Positions 1-7,335 are shown, counted from the first letter of the stretch. The stretch: DNA of 9,027 nucleotides from Flavobacteriales bacterium CG18_big_fil_WC_8_21_14_2_50_32_9 (GCA_002770955.1 PCUH01000095.1:1-9027), one strand, 5' to 3'. The notes: generated from the letters alone by a model not told the origin. Translations and numbers: made by a program.

Positions 1-12
1 AAAGCGGGTTAA

Positions 13-96
13 TTAGATTATTTTGAAATTTTAACGCAGATAACGGCAAAAAGAGTAAGTCAAAAATTCGGAAAGCTAGGTGATTTGAGTATATAA
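13..96 (+). other. Possible 3' end of a plus-strand coding frame (unidentified)
   Basis: Reading from base 13 gives 27 codons without a stop, ending in TAA at 94-96. The translation (LDYFEILTQITAKRVSQKFG, then KLGDLSI) reads like a plausible protein C-terminus, and the stop lies only 7 bases from the convergent stop of the Kdo transferase gene. However, the same frame has a TAA at 10-12 and no ATG, GTG or TTG start suitable for a gene. If real, it would be the tail of a gene that enters from outside the window with a frameshift or nonsense change near bases 10-24, or it is a chance open frame in AT-rich DNA. I do not recognise the family. The rest of 1-102 shows no hairpin terminator and no other coding signal. 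Confidence 0.2.
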
Positions 97-102
97 TTGG
101 TA

Positions 103-1335
103 TTAATCTTGTTTCGATATGATTTCCCATATTTTATCAGTGGCTCCAATTCCATCTTCAATGTATTTTTTTGATGCGTTACAAGTATTTTCTAGTTGAT
201 TTTCAACACTTAAATGATTTACAATTGCAATAAAATCATCCAACGAATCAATAGAAAATGCACCTTTCGCACTAATTAATTCTGCGGCTTCATGAAATTT
301 TTTATGTTTAGGACCAAACAAAATGGCATTTCCAAAACTTGCAGGTTCTAAAATATTGTGCAATGAACCAGAAAAACCACCACCAACAAAGGCAATATCT
401 GTATATTGATAAACAGATGCCAATATTCCGATGTTGTCAATTATCAGGATATTGAATTTTTGCACATTTTCTAATGTAGCGTTTGAATATAATACATAAT
501 TATTTTTCAATAAGGATTCAATTTTTTTGATGTGTGCTTTGCTAATATCATGAGGAGCAATAATGTAGTTAAACGCTTTGTTTGTAGATGAAATGTAATT
601 GGAAATAATTTCTTCTTCGTTTTGCCATGAACTTCCTAGTACGATAGTTTTTTTATTGGCTGTAAATTTTTTAATAAGTGGTATTTTTTTTGGATTTAAG
701 GAGTTTTTAAAAACATTATCTATCCGAGTATCTCCTGAAACAGTTGTATTTTCTATATTAATTTGGTGTAACAATTTTTCTGATGTTGTATTTTGAAGAA
801 AAAAGTGTGTGAAGCAACGCAACATTTTTCGATGAAAACAACCATAAGGCTTAAAAAAAAGTTGTGAAGGTCTGAAAACTCCAGAAATTAGATAAGTTGG
901 AATTTGTTGTTGTTTTAATTCTTGTAAATAAAAGTTCCAAAATTCATATTTAATAAAAAATACTTTTTTGGGTTGAACTTTATGAATAAATTGAATTGCA
1001 TTGGTTTTTGTATCAACAGGTAAATAACAAACATAATCAGCGAAATCAGTATTTTTTCTAAGCTCATAGCCTGAAGGGGAAAAGAACGTAACTAAAATTT
1101 TATAATGAGGTTGTTCTTTTTTTAATCTTTCCATGAGCGGTTTTCCTTGTTCAAACTCACCTAAACTAGCACAGTGAAACCAAATTAATTCATCTGATGA
1201 GGAAAGGTTTTTATCCAAATACGCAAAGGTGTTTTTTCTGCCTTCTATCCATTGTTTTGCTTTCGGGTTAAATAATGAAGCAATCCGAAGAAGTTGTGTG
1301 TATAAAAAGATAGAAAATTGATAAAGAATAACCAT
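103..1335 (-). CDS. kdtA: 3-deoxy-D-manno-octulosonic acid (Kdo) transferase
   Basis: This is a GT30-family glycosyltransferase (KdtA/WaaA) that moves Kdo from CMP-Kdo onto the lipid A precursor at the cytoplasmic face of the inner membrane. The 410 residues match the usual length. An uncleaved hydrophobic anchor (about residues 2-22) precedes the N-terminal Rossmann half. The CASLGEFEQG motif (55-64) carries Glu60, the expected catalytic base of the family. FFSPSGYELR (84-93), the KYEFWNFY acceptor-side segment (129-136) and SGVFRPSQ follow. The C-terminal CMP-Kdo-binding half shows LGSSWQNEEE (233-242), the IIAPHDI strand, FVGGGFSGSLHNILEPASFGNAILFGP (316-342, family hallmark) and KHKKFHEA. 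The start is ATG, 6 bases after the stop of the upstream membrane-protein gene, so the gene is the last in a three-gene operon. No terminator hairpin is visible after its stop. Whether it adds one or two Kdo residues cannot be told from sequence. Confidence 0.95.
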   Translation of the reverse strand: MVILYQFSIFLYTQLLRIASLFNPKAKQWIEGRKNTFAYLDKNLSSSDELIWFHCASLGEFEQGKPLMERLKKEQPHYKILVTFFSPSGYELRKNTDFADYVCYLPVDTKTNAIQFIHKVQPKKVFFIKYEFWNFYLQELKQQQIPTYLISGVFRPSQLFFKPYGCFHRKMLRCFTHFFLQNTTSEKLLHQINIENTTVSGDTRIDNVFKNSLNPKKIPLIKKFTANKKTIVLGSSWQNEEEIISNYISSTNKAFNYIIAPHDISKAHIKKIESLLKNNYVLYSNATLENVQKFNILIIDNIGILASVYQYTDIAFVGGGFSGSLHNILEPASFGNAILFGPKHKKFHEAAELISAKGAFSIDSLDDFIAIVNHLSVENQLENTCNASKKYIEDGIGATDKIWEIISKQD

Positions 1336-1341
1336 ATTTTT

Positions 1342-1908
1342 TTAATTTTCTAATTCTTGAATATTTTCTTTTATAACTTTTAAACCTAAAAGTCCATTAT
1401 AAATCATTATTTCATTGAAACGATATTTTTCAAAATCACTTTCAGAAAAATAGGCTATATCAATTACTTTGTAATTCTGAGATAATATATTCTTTTCTAA
1501 TTTTAATCCAGTAATTTGCAATTGTTCTTTGTTATCTACATAAGTACGATGAACGGAATAATAATGTTTGAATTTAGTTGAAGTGAAGTTGTAATTCAAT
1601 AATAGTAAAAACCCTGTTAAAAAAGGAGCTAGTCCTAAAATATTAATTAAAATCACTTCATATTTTGAAAAAAAAATCCATTTAGCGTAATATCGCAGAG
1701 GTATTAATAATCCAATTACAGCAAAAAAAAGTAAAATTTTACTCATAGTGCTAAATGGAATTAAAGTTTTAGGATAATAGTTAACACACCAACCAAAACC
1801 GAGAAAAAACATAACCACCATCAACACAATAAAGTTGTAACTCCTATCTTTTTTTGGTTGATAGGACACACTATTTTTTAAATTAGAAGGTGTTTTGTCT
1901 TTATTCAA
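1342..1908 (-). CDS. Conserved-type hypothetical membrane protein, three TM helices
   Basis: I do not recognise a named family. The 188 residues begin with a charged, lysine-rich cytoplasmic stretch (1-24). Three hydrophobic helices follow at about 25-41, 56-74 and 85-105, then a soluble, mixed-charge C-terminal domain of about 80 residues (106-188) with a predicted alpha/beta look. The start is TTG: the codon before it is CTT and the one before that is the TAA stop of the MBL hydrolase, which lies in the same reading frame. The next ATG (residue 30) would cut through the first helix, so TTG is favoured. It is sandwiched between the hydrolase (3-base gap) and kdtA (6-base gap), so it is almost certainly co-transcribed with both. 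A role in the envelope or LPS is only inferred from that context. Confidence 0.85.
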   Translation of the reverse strand: MNKDKTPSNLKNSVSYQPKKDRSYNFIVLMVVMFFLGFGWCVNYYPKTLIPFSTMSKILLFFAVIGLLIPLRYYAKWIFFSKYEVILINILGLAPFLTGFLLLLNYNFTSTKFKHYYSVHRTYVDNKEQLQITGLKLEKNILSQNYKVIDIAYFSESDFEKYRFNEIMIYNGLLGLKVIKENIQELEN

Positions 1909-1911
1909 AAG

Positions 1912-2553
1912 TTATTGTTTTACAAATGGATTGAATTTTTTTTCATTTCCAATGGTAGTACTCGGCCCATGTCCAGTATAAATAGTGTAATCATCAGGTA
2001 AGGTAAATAACTGAGTAGAGATGCTATTTATTAGCGTTTCAAAATCGCCACCTGGCAAATCAGTTCTTCCAATACTGTTTAAAAACAACACATCCCCATT
2101 AATAATAAATTTTTGCAGATGATTAATAAAAACAACGTGTCCGGGAGCATGTCCAGGAGTGAAACGTACTTCTAATTCAGTATTTCCAAAAGAAATTATG
2201 CTGGTTTCATCAATAAAATTAGATGGATAAGGAGATGGATCAACAGTAAAACCATATAAATGTCCGTATTCTGTAGTAGCCAATAGTGTAGGTAAATCAG
2301 CACGGTGAATTTCTAAGCCTAAGTTATATTTTTTAGCAACAAAATTATTCCCCAACATGTGGTCGATATGACAATGTGTGTTCAATAATTTTACAGGAGT
2401 TAAATTTTTTTTATCGATAAAATTTGTTAATTCATTTTGTTCGGAAACACTATAGCAACCAGGGTCAATAATAACACACTCGTTAGTTTCGTCAAATAAA
2501 ACATACGTATTTTCTTGAAATCCATTAAAACTGAAAATGTGTACATTTAGCAT
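1912..2553 (-). CDS. MBL-fold metallo-hydrolase (glyoxalase II-like, YcbL type)
   Basis: This is a cytoplasmic metallo-beta-lactamase-fold hydrolase of 213 residues. It has the full dinuclear metal site: THCHIDH (His60, His62, Asp64, His65), TPGHAPGH (His135), NGDVLF (Asp154) and YTGHGP (His195). Further family signatures are the N-terminal NTYVLFDE and CVIIDPG strands and GRTDLPGGD (162-170), typical of the small glyoxalase II-related hydrolases (YcbL/GloB-like). The likely reaction is hydrolysis of a thioester such as an acyl-glutathione, acyl-bacillithiol or similar, but the substrate is not determined. The C-terminal substrate-binding helical domain of true glyoxalase II (about 250 residues) is missing, which favours the short YcbL-like group. 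It is the first gene of the minus-strand operon with the membrane protein and kdtA. The start is ATG, and no Shine-Dalgarno is visible. Confidence 0.93.
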   Translation of the reverse strand: MLNVHIFSFNGFQENTYVLFDETNECVIIDPGCYSVSEQNELTNFIDKKNLTPVKLLNTHCHIDHMLGNNFVAKKYNLGLEIHRADLPTLLATTEYGHLYGFTVDPSPYPSNFIDETSIISFGNTELEVRFTPGHAPGHVVFINHLQKFIINGDVLFLNSIGRTDLPGGDFETLINSISTQLFTLPDDYTIYTGHGPSTTIGNEKKFNPFVKQ

Positions 2554-2629
2554 AATTGTTATTTTTGTGTTTGAGTTTGTAAAATTATTACATTCATTGT
2601 AAAAAGTCTTATTTTTACACGAAACTTTT

Positions 2630-2656
2630 AAAAAACAAGGGGTCGTGACCCCTTGT
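2630..2656 (-). terminator. Hairpin followed by T6 on the minus strand (terminator-like)
   Basis: The arms ACAAGGGGTC (2635-2644) and GACCCCTTGT (2647-2656) are perfectly complementary. Read on the minus strand, the GC-rich hairpin is followed directly by six T residues (A6 at 2630-2635 on plus), the layout of an intrinsic terminator. Its position is odd, because it lies upstream of the minus-strand MBL operon and between divergent genes. It would stop antisense transcripts leaving the plus-strand gene rather than end a known gene. It could instead be part of a mobile palindromic repeat. Confidence 0.4.
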
Positions 2657-2705
2657 CCAAATAAGAATAACAGCCTGCCCCGTTTTTTCGGGGAAGCAGT
2701 TGGAC
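2655..2705. repeat. Small element bounded by GTCCAA/TTGGAC inverted repeats with inner hairpin
   Basis: GTCCAA (2655-2660) and TTGGAC (2700-2705) are perfect inverted repeats. They enclose a second hairpin, CTGCCCCG with a T6 loop and CGGGGAAGCAG (2675-2699; bulge of three bases on the 3' arm), which abuts the right outer arm and could stack on it. The outer left arm overlaps by two bases the preceding hairpin (2635-2656), so the two structures compete at their junction. The GC content clearly exceeds that of the AT-rich flanks. It may be a structured RNA or leader, or a REP/MITE-like dispersed repeat. Only genome-wide copy number would decide. Confidence 0.4.
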
Positions 2706-2763
2706 TTTACAGACTGACTCTAAATTAGATTATTATTAAAACACTAGCCCAATATAGTAGCTT

Positions 2764-2771
2764 TATTTTTG
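2764..2771 (+). promoter_or_regulatory. Exact match to Bacteroidota -7 element TAnnTTTG
   Basis: TATTTTTG fits the Bacteroidota sigma factor -7 consensus (TAnnTTTG) exactly and is followed by C, as often seen. No convincing TTTG-type -33 element is present 19-21 bases upstream (about 2741-2745 reads ACACT). It also lies inside the apparent signal-peptide coding sequence of the next gene. If it is the true promoter, transcripts would begin just before the TTG at 2780. More probably it is a chance match in AT-rich DNA. Confidence 0.2.
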
Positions 2772-2779
2772 CAACATTC

Positions 2780-5700
2780 TTGTTGTTTTTGTTTACCAAT
2801 GTAGATGCACAATTTTACAATGGAACTAAAGTAGGCTTTGGAAAAAATCGTGTTCAATATAAATATTTTGAATGGAAATTTTATCGTTTTGCACAATATG
2901 AAACTTATTTTTACACTGGAGGAAAAGAATTAGCTGAATATACCGCAAAAGTTGCTCGAAAATACATACCAGAACAAGAAGAACTGTTTGAGTATAACTT
3001 ATCTGATAAGATACAATTTATAATTTACAACAAACAATCAGATTTTAAACAAAGTAATATAGGTATTAGTCTGGAAAATGGAGAAATTGGTGGAATTACC
3101 AATATAATGGGTGAAAAAGTTTTTTTATTTTTCAATGGCAATCACGAAGATTTTGATATACAAATTAAAGAGGGCATCGCTCGGGTATTGATTAATCAAC
3201 AAGTTTATGGAAGTAATTGGAGGCAGGTAGTTAAAAACTCTACTTTATTAACGCTCCCCGAATGGTACCAATCGGGATTAACTTCCTATATTTCTAAAGG
3301 TTGGAATTCTGACATTGAAAATAGCGTTAGAGATGGCGTTATTTCAAAAAAATATAAAAAGTTTAATCGGCTATCTGAAAATGATGCAATAATAGCGGGT
3401 CATTCTTTGTGGGCTTATATTGTGGAAACCTATGGAGAAGCAGTTATTCCTAATATTTTATACATGACTCGAGTTACCCAAAGTGTAGAAAAAGGTTTTT
3501 TGTATGTATTAGGAATTCCAATGAAAAGTTTAACAAAGGAATGGTTAAACTATTATGAAACAGAATTTAAAACAATAACTCCATCATCCAAAGACACATA
3601 CTTAAAAGATGAATTGTTTAAAATAAGAAAAAACAGAGCCTATTCGCAATATAAAGTTAGTGATGATGGAAATAATTTTGCTTTTGTAACCCATCAATTA
3701 GGACAATATAAACTTTACATTTATTACAAAGACAGCGATAAGACATACAAAATTTTAAAAAAGGAATTCAAATTAGATAGAATAAATGATAATTCCTATC
3801 CAGTGTTGGCGTGGCATCCATCAGGAGAAATATTAGCATTTGTTACAGAAGAAAAAGGAATGTTAAAAATGCATTATTTCGACATAAACACAGGTGCAAT
3901 AGAAGTGAAAGCATTATTTCAGTTGGAAAAAGTAACTTCTATGGATTTTTCAAACTCAGGACAAGAAATGGTCTTTTCGGGTGTTTCAAAAGGTCAATCA
4001 GATTTGTATTTGTATAACATAGGAGCAAATTCACAAAAAAAAATAACCAATGATTTGTTTGATGAGCTAGACCCTAAATTCATAGAAAAATCAAATAAAA
4101 TAATATTCACATCCAACAGAAATAATGATTCTCTTGGATATCAACCAAAAAATTTAGAGCTATTTAACAATAAAAAAGATGTTTGGATTATCGATTATCG
4201 AAGTACGGAAAAAACACTAACACGAGTTACAGAAACGCCAAATGTTTCAGAAAAACAACCTTTCGGAATCGATGAAAAATTATATTATTTAGGAGAGGTT
4301 GATAAAATACAAACTCAATTTACAGCAAAAAAAGATAGTTTTATAACTCATATTGATACAACCGTTCATTATCATCGTTTTTATGATGCAAACCAAGCAA
4401 GCAAACCTTACTCAAGAGGCATAAAGGAACACTTTATTAATTCCTCAAAAATAAAAACAGAGATACTTATTGATACTTATAAATATCATTTATTGGTAAG
4501 TGATGTAACAAAAAATGAAACTGATTTAGGGCATGATTCATTACCTATAGATTCATCAAAAAATGAGATAAATAAATTCCAAAAAACTCATTCTAAATCG
4601 CTTATTTTATTAAAACCTGTTGAAATAAGAAAAGAAATTAAGGATACAAATTCAACAGCAATAGACATAAGGAATTATACATTTGAAAATGAACAATCGA
4701 CACCTATTCAACGAAATACAATTGTAATTAATGGAACTTTAAAGTCGAAAACGGATTCCTTACCAGAAGAATTTAAGTTTACTAACCAACGAAACTATAA
4801 CCTATCATTTTTTAATGATAATTCGGCTGTTAAATTAAGTAATGCATTTGTAAATGGTGAATATCAATTATTTACAGGAGGACCATTTAATGGGCCTGGT
4901 TTAGGAGCTTTAATAAAAATTGGAACGGTTGATTTGTTTGAAGATTATAAGATTTTTGGTGGGGTTAGAATTTCATCAGGAACGAGAGAATATTTTATGA
5001 CATTTCAAGATTATTTAAAGCGTTGGGATAAAGAATATACATTTGCTCGAACTTCTTTTAGTGCTTCTAATGGAATTGATGTTTTTGGTATAACAACAAA
5101 CACCTTGCATTATTCGTTAAAATATCCTTTTAGTGAAGTAGCTAGTATTAGGGGTACATTAAGTGCTAGAAATGATAATATTGTTACTAAATCAGTTGAT
5201 CAATTTGCATTAGCACAAAAAGATATCAATGAACTAAGAGGCGTGTTGAAATTAGCCTATGTATTTGATAATTCCAGGCATAAAATGACTAATATTTACT
5301 ATGGAACTAAATTTAAACTTTTTGGTGAATACTATCAAGAAGCTACGAATGGTTCTGCTAGCGATGGAACTAGAGGTAATACGCAAGTTGTTGGGTTGGA
5401 TTTAAGACATTCATTAAAAATTAGTAGAGAAATTGTTTGGGTAAATAGGCTTGCATCTAGTGCTTCTTTTGGAAACGAAAAATTAATTTATTACCTCGGA
5501 AGTGTTGATGAATGGTTGCCTATTGGTGGTTCAGATAGGTTTGTTAATCAAGAAGATATTGATTTCACTAAAAATTATCGTTATCAAGCTTTAGCAGCTA
5601 ATTTGAGAGGATTTGCACAAAATATTCGTAGAGGGTCTAATTTTGCTGTAATTAATAGTGAAGTAAGAGTTCCTGTATTCAAATATTTTATTCGCAGACC

Positions 5701-5998
5701 TATACGTTCAAAATTTATTGAAAATTTCCAACTTATTGGCTTCGCAGATGCTGGTTCGGCTTGGGATGGAGCAAGTCCTTGGGACAAACAAAACAGAATT
5801 AACAAAGAAATAATAGTTGATGGGCCACTTAAAGTAACTGTTTTTAAACACGTAGAACCTATTGTTGGAGGATATGGATTTGGTATGAGAACAACGCTTT
5901 TAGGATATTTTGTTAGAGCAGACTGGGCATGGGGTGTAGAAGATGGAGTATCAAAAAAACGTCCGATTTTCTACCTTTCTTTGAGTTTAGATATTTAG
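2780..5998 (+). CDS. TolB-propeller / BamA-barrel outer-membrane protein with peptidase-MA-like N-terminus
   Basis: This is a very large (1072 residues from the TTG at 2780) predicted outer-membrane protein. Domains in order are an N-terminal gluzincin-like (peptidase MA) region (about 15-265), with LPEWYQSGLTSYIS (159-172) where these families have their downstream Glu helix. A TolB/WD40-like beta-propeller follows (about 285-510; repeats such as YPVLAWHPSGEILAFVTEEKG and VTSMDFSNSGQEMVFSG). Then come a polar low-conservation spacer (about 515-680) and a C-terminal Omp85/BamA-like barrel (about 685-1072) ending VRADWAWGVEDG, then FYLSLSLDI. The HExxH zinc motif is not present; KEGIA (130-134) is at its expected place, so proteolysis is unlikely. 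A typical signal peptide with A|Q cleavage (NVDA|QF) exists only if translation starts upstream: codons 2729-2779 add IIIKTLAQYSSFIFATF, but have no ATG, GTG or TTG. Similar proteins in Bacteroidota are usually annotated TolB or BamA/TamA-like. Substrate and partners are unknown. Confidence 0.9.
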   Translation: MLFLFTNVDAQFYNGTKVGFGKNRVQYKYFEWKFYRFAQYETYFYTGGKELAEYTAKVARKYIPEQEELFEYNLSDKIQFIIYNKQSDFKQSNIGISLENGEIGGITNIMGEKVFLFFNGNHEDFDIQIKEGIARVLINQQVYGSNWRQVVKNSTLLTLPEWYQSGLTSYISKGWNSDIENSVRDGVISKKYKKFNRLSENDAIIAGHSLWAYIVETYGEAVIPNILYMTRVTQSVEKGFLYVLGIPMKSLTKEWLNYYETEFKTITPSSKDTYLKDELFKIRKNRAYSQYKVSDDGNNFAFVTHQLGQYKLYIYYKDSDKTYKILKKEFKLDRINDNSYPVLAWHPSGEILAFVTEEKGMLKMHYFDINTGAIEVKALFQLEKVTSMDFSNSGQEMVFSGVSKGQSDLYLYNIGANSQKKITNDLFDELDPKFIEKSNKIIFTSNRNNDSLGYQPKNLELFNNKKDVWIIDYRSTEKTLTRVTETPNVSEKQPFGIDEKLYYLGEVDKIQTQFTAKKDSFITHIDTTVHYHRFYDANQASKPYSRGIKEHFINSSKIKTEILIDTYKYHLLVSDVTKNETDLGHDSLPIDSSKNEINKFQKTHSKSLILLKPVEIRKEIKDTNSTAIDIRNYTFENEQSTPIQRNTIVINGTLKSKTDSLPEEFKFTNQRNYNLSFFNDNSAVKLSNAFVNGEYQLFTGGPFNGPGLGALIKIGTVDLFEDYKIFGGVRISSGTREYFMTFQDYLKRWDKEYTFARTSFSASNGIDVFGITTNTLHYSLKYPFSEVASIRGTLSARNDNIVTKSVDQFALAQKDINELRGVLKLAYVFDNSRHKMTNIYYGTKFKLFGEYYQEATNGSASDGTRGNTQVVGLDLRHSLKISREIVWVNRLASSASFGNEKLIYYLGSVDEWLPIGGSDRFVNQEDIDFTKNYRYQALAANLRGFAQNIRRGSNFAVINSEVRVPVFKYFIRRPIRSKFIENFQLIGFADAGSAWDGASPWDKQNRINKEIIVDGPLKVTVFKHVEPIVGGYGFGMRTTLLGYFVRADWAWGVEDGVSKKRPIFYLSLSLDI

Positions 5999-6005
5999 AT
6001 TAGGT

Positions 6006-6040
6006 GTTAGTAGTTAGTAGTTAGTAGTTAGTAGTTAGTG
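6006..6040. repeat. 7-bp tandem repeat (GTTAGTA)x4 plus partial unit
   Basis: Four perfect copies of GTTAGTA (6006-6033) are followed by a partial copy GTTAGTG (6034-6040). The array begins 8 bases after the stop of the outer-membrane protein gene and runs directly into the dispersed repeat that follows. A slippage-prone microsatellite in non-coding DNA is the simplest reading. Heptameric units would not keep a coding frame, and none is needed here. Confidence 0.85.
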
Positions 6041-6089
6041 TCATTCAGAACGAAATCCCGAAAGCTTTCGGGATGAAGTGATGAATCTC
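6040..6089. repeat. Dispersed GTCATTC...GAATCTC intergenic repeat carrying a 20-bp palindrome
   Basis: The outer parts, GTCATTCAGAACGAA (6040-6054) and GAAGTGATGAATCTC (6075-6089), match a short intergenic repeat I know as common in Bacteroidota and some other phyla (GTCATTCTGAACGAAGTGAAGAATCTC type). Between them sits a perfect 20-bp palindrome, ATCCCGAAAGCTTTCGGGAT (6055-6074), flanked on both sides by GAA. In RNA it would form an 8-bp hairpin with an AGCT loop, without a U-run on either strand. It ends 16 bases before the amidohydrolase start, so it lies in that gene's leader and might affect transcript stability or partial termination. Confidence 0.7.
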
Positions 6090-6105
6090 AAATCTGTAAT
6101 CCTTT

Positions 6106-7314
6106 ATGAAAAACCTTATCCAACAAAAAGCTGCCGAGTATAAAGCAGAAATTATTGCAATGAGAAGGCATTTGCATCAACATCCCGAATTATCTTTTGA
6201 CGAAATTGAAACAAGTAAATTTGTTTGTAAGCAACTTACCGAATATGGAATTAATTATAAAAAAGACATTGTAAAAACAGGAATAGTTGCACTTATTGAA
6301 GGCAAAAATCCTACTAAAAAAATTATAGCTTTACGTGCAGACCTAGATGCTTTGCCTATAATTGAAGAAAATGAGGTGTCCTATAAATCATTAAACAATG
6401 GCGTGATGCACGCTTGTGGACACGATGTTCACACAGCATCATTGTTGGGCGTTGCAAAAATTTTAAATGAATTAAAAGATAAATGGGAAGGAAGTGTGAA
6501 ATTAATTTTTCAACCAGGTGAAGAAAAACTTCCTGGAGGTGCTTCTTTAATGATAGAAGAAGGCGTGTTAGAAAATCCTTCACCTGTTTCTATTATCGGA
6601 CAACATGTTTATCCTCAGCTAGAAGCAGGGAAAGTTGGTTTTAGAAAAGGAATGTATATGGCATCAACAGATGAACTCTATTTAACTATTAAAGGAAAAG
6701 GAGGGCATGCTGCATTACCATCAGAATACAATAATCCGTTGTTGATTGCCTCAACATTGCTGTTGGAATTAGATAAAGCATTTATGAAACAAGTTCCTTG
6801 TTATTCATTAATAGAATCTGATAATGAGCGAATTCCAACTGTTCTTGCTTTCGGAAAAATTATAGGAAATGGAGCTACTAATGTTATTCCAAATGAAGTT
6901 AAAATTGAAGGCACTTTTAGAACCATGAACGAGGCATGGAGAACCGAAGCCCATTACAAAATGAAAAATATTGCAGAAGAAATTGTAACAAATTTAGGTG
7001 GAAGTTGTGTGTTTGAAATTAGAAAAGGCTATCCTTTTTTGGTTAATGATGAAGAGGTTACCCAAAATGCAATAGATGCAGCCATTCAATTTTTAGGAAA
7101 AGAAAATGTGATTGATTTGGACGTTAGAATGACAGCAGAAGATTTCGCTTATTATTCTCAAGTAATTCCAGCTTGTTTTTACCGACTAGGTATAGCCAAA
7201 AAAAATGTAAAGGCTTCAGGGTTACACACACCAACTTTTGATATTGATGAAAATGCAATTGAAACGAGTATTGGTTTAATGAGTTGGTTAGCTATTAATG
7301 AGTTAAAAAAATAA
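6106..7314 (+). CDS. M20 family metallo-amidohydrolase (N-acyl-amino-acid / hippurate hydrolase-like)
   Basis: This is a cytoplasmic dinuclear metal peptidase-family enzyme (402 residues, normal for the AmaA/HipO/IAA-amino-acid hydrolase group) that cleaves N-acyl amino acids or related amides. Visible signatures are RRHLHQHPELSFDE (20-33), LRADLDALPI (76-85) with the conserved Asp, MHACGHDVHT (101-110; metal ligands Cys104 and His106), FQPGEE (135-140; catalytic Glu139 and ligand Glu140), GQH (His167) and the C-terminal GLHTPTFD (His374). The dimerisation/lid domain lies between about residues 185 and 300 (KGKGGHAALPS at 196-206, EGTFRTMNE). All metal ligands are intact. There is no signal peptide. 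The start is ATG with no Shine-Dalgarno. The gene follows the outer-membrane protein gene on the same strand after 107 bases of repeats, so co-transcription is uncertain. It converges with the next gene with a 21-base gap. The exact substrate cannot be deduced. Confidence 0.94.
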   Translation: MKNLIQQKAAEYKAEIIAMRRHLHQHPELSFDEIETSKFVCKQLTEYGINYKKDIVKTGIVALIEGKNPTKKIIALRADLDALPIIEENEVSYKSLNNGVMHACGHDVHTASLLGVAKILNELKDKWEGSVKLIFQPGEEKLPGGASLMIEEGVLENPSPVSIIGQHVYPQLEAGKVGFRKGMYMASTDELYLTIKGKGGHAALPSEYNNPLLIASTLLLELDKAFMKQVPCYSLIESDNERIPTVLAFGKIIGNGATNVIPNEVKIEGTFRTMNEAWRTEAHYKMKNIAEEIVTNLGGSCVFEIRKGYPFLVNDEEVTQNAIDAAIQFLGKENVIDLDVRMTAEDFAYYSQVIPACFYRLGIAKKNVKASGLHTPTFDIDENAIETSIGLMSWLAINELKK

Positions 7315-7335
7315 GAAAAGAAAAGTCAATCTCGA

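Noticed and set aside
2580..2587. TAATTTTA on the minus strand as a -7 element for the MBL-kdtA operon
   Set aside because: It misses the conserved final G of TAnnTTTG and has no clear -33 partner; such matches are frequent in this AT-rich region.
5584..5805. Minus-strand open frame within the outer-membrane protein gene
   Set aside because: It lies entirely inside the well-supported BamA-like barrel coding region and has no recognisable motifs.
5999..6105. Tandem and inverted repeats considered as a CRISPR array
   Set aside because: The units are 7 bp with no spacers, and there is only one palindromic repeat; no cas genes are nearby.
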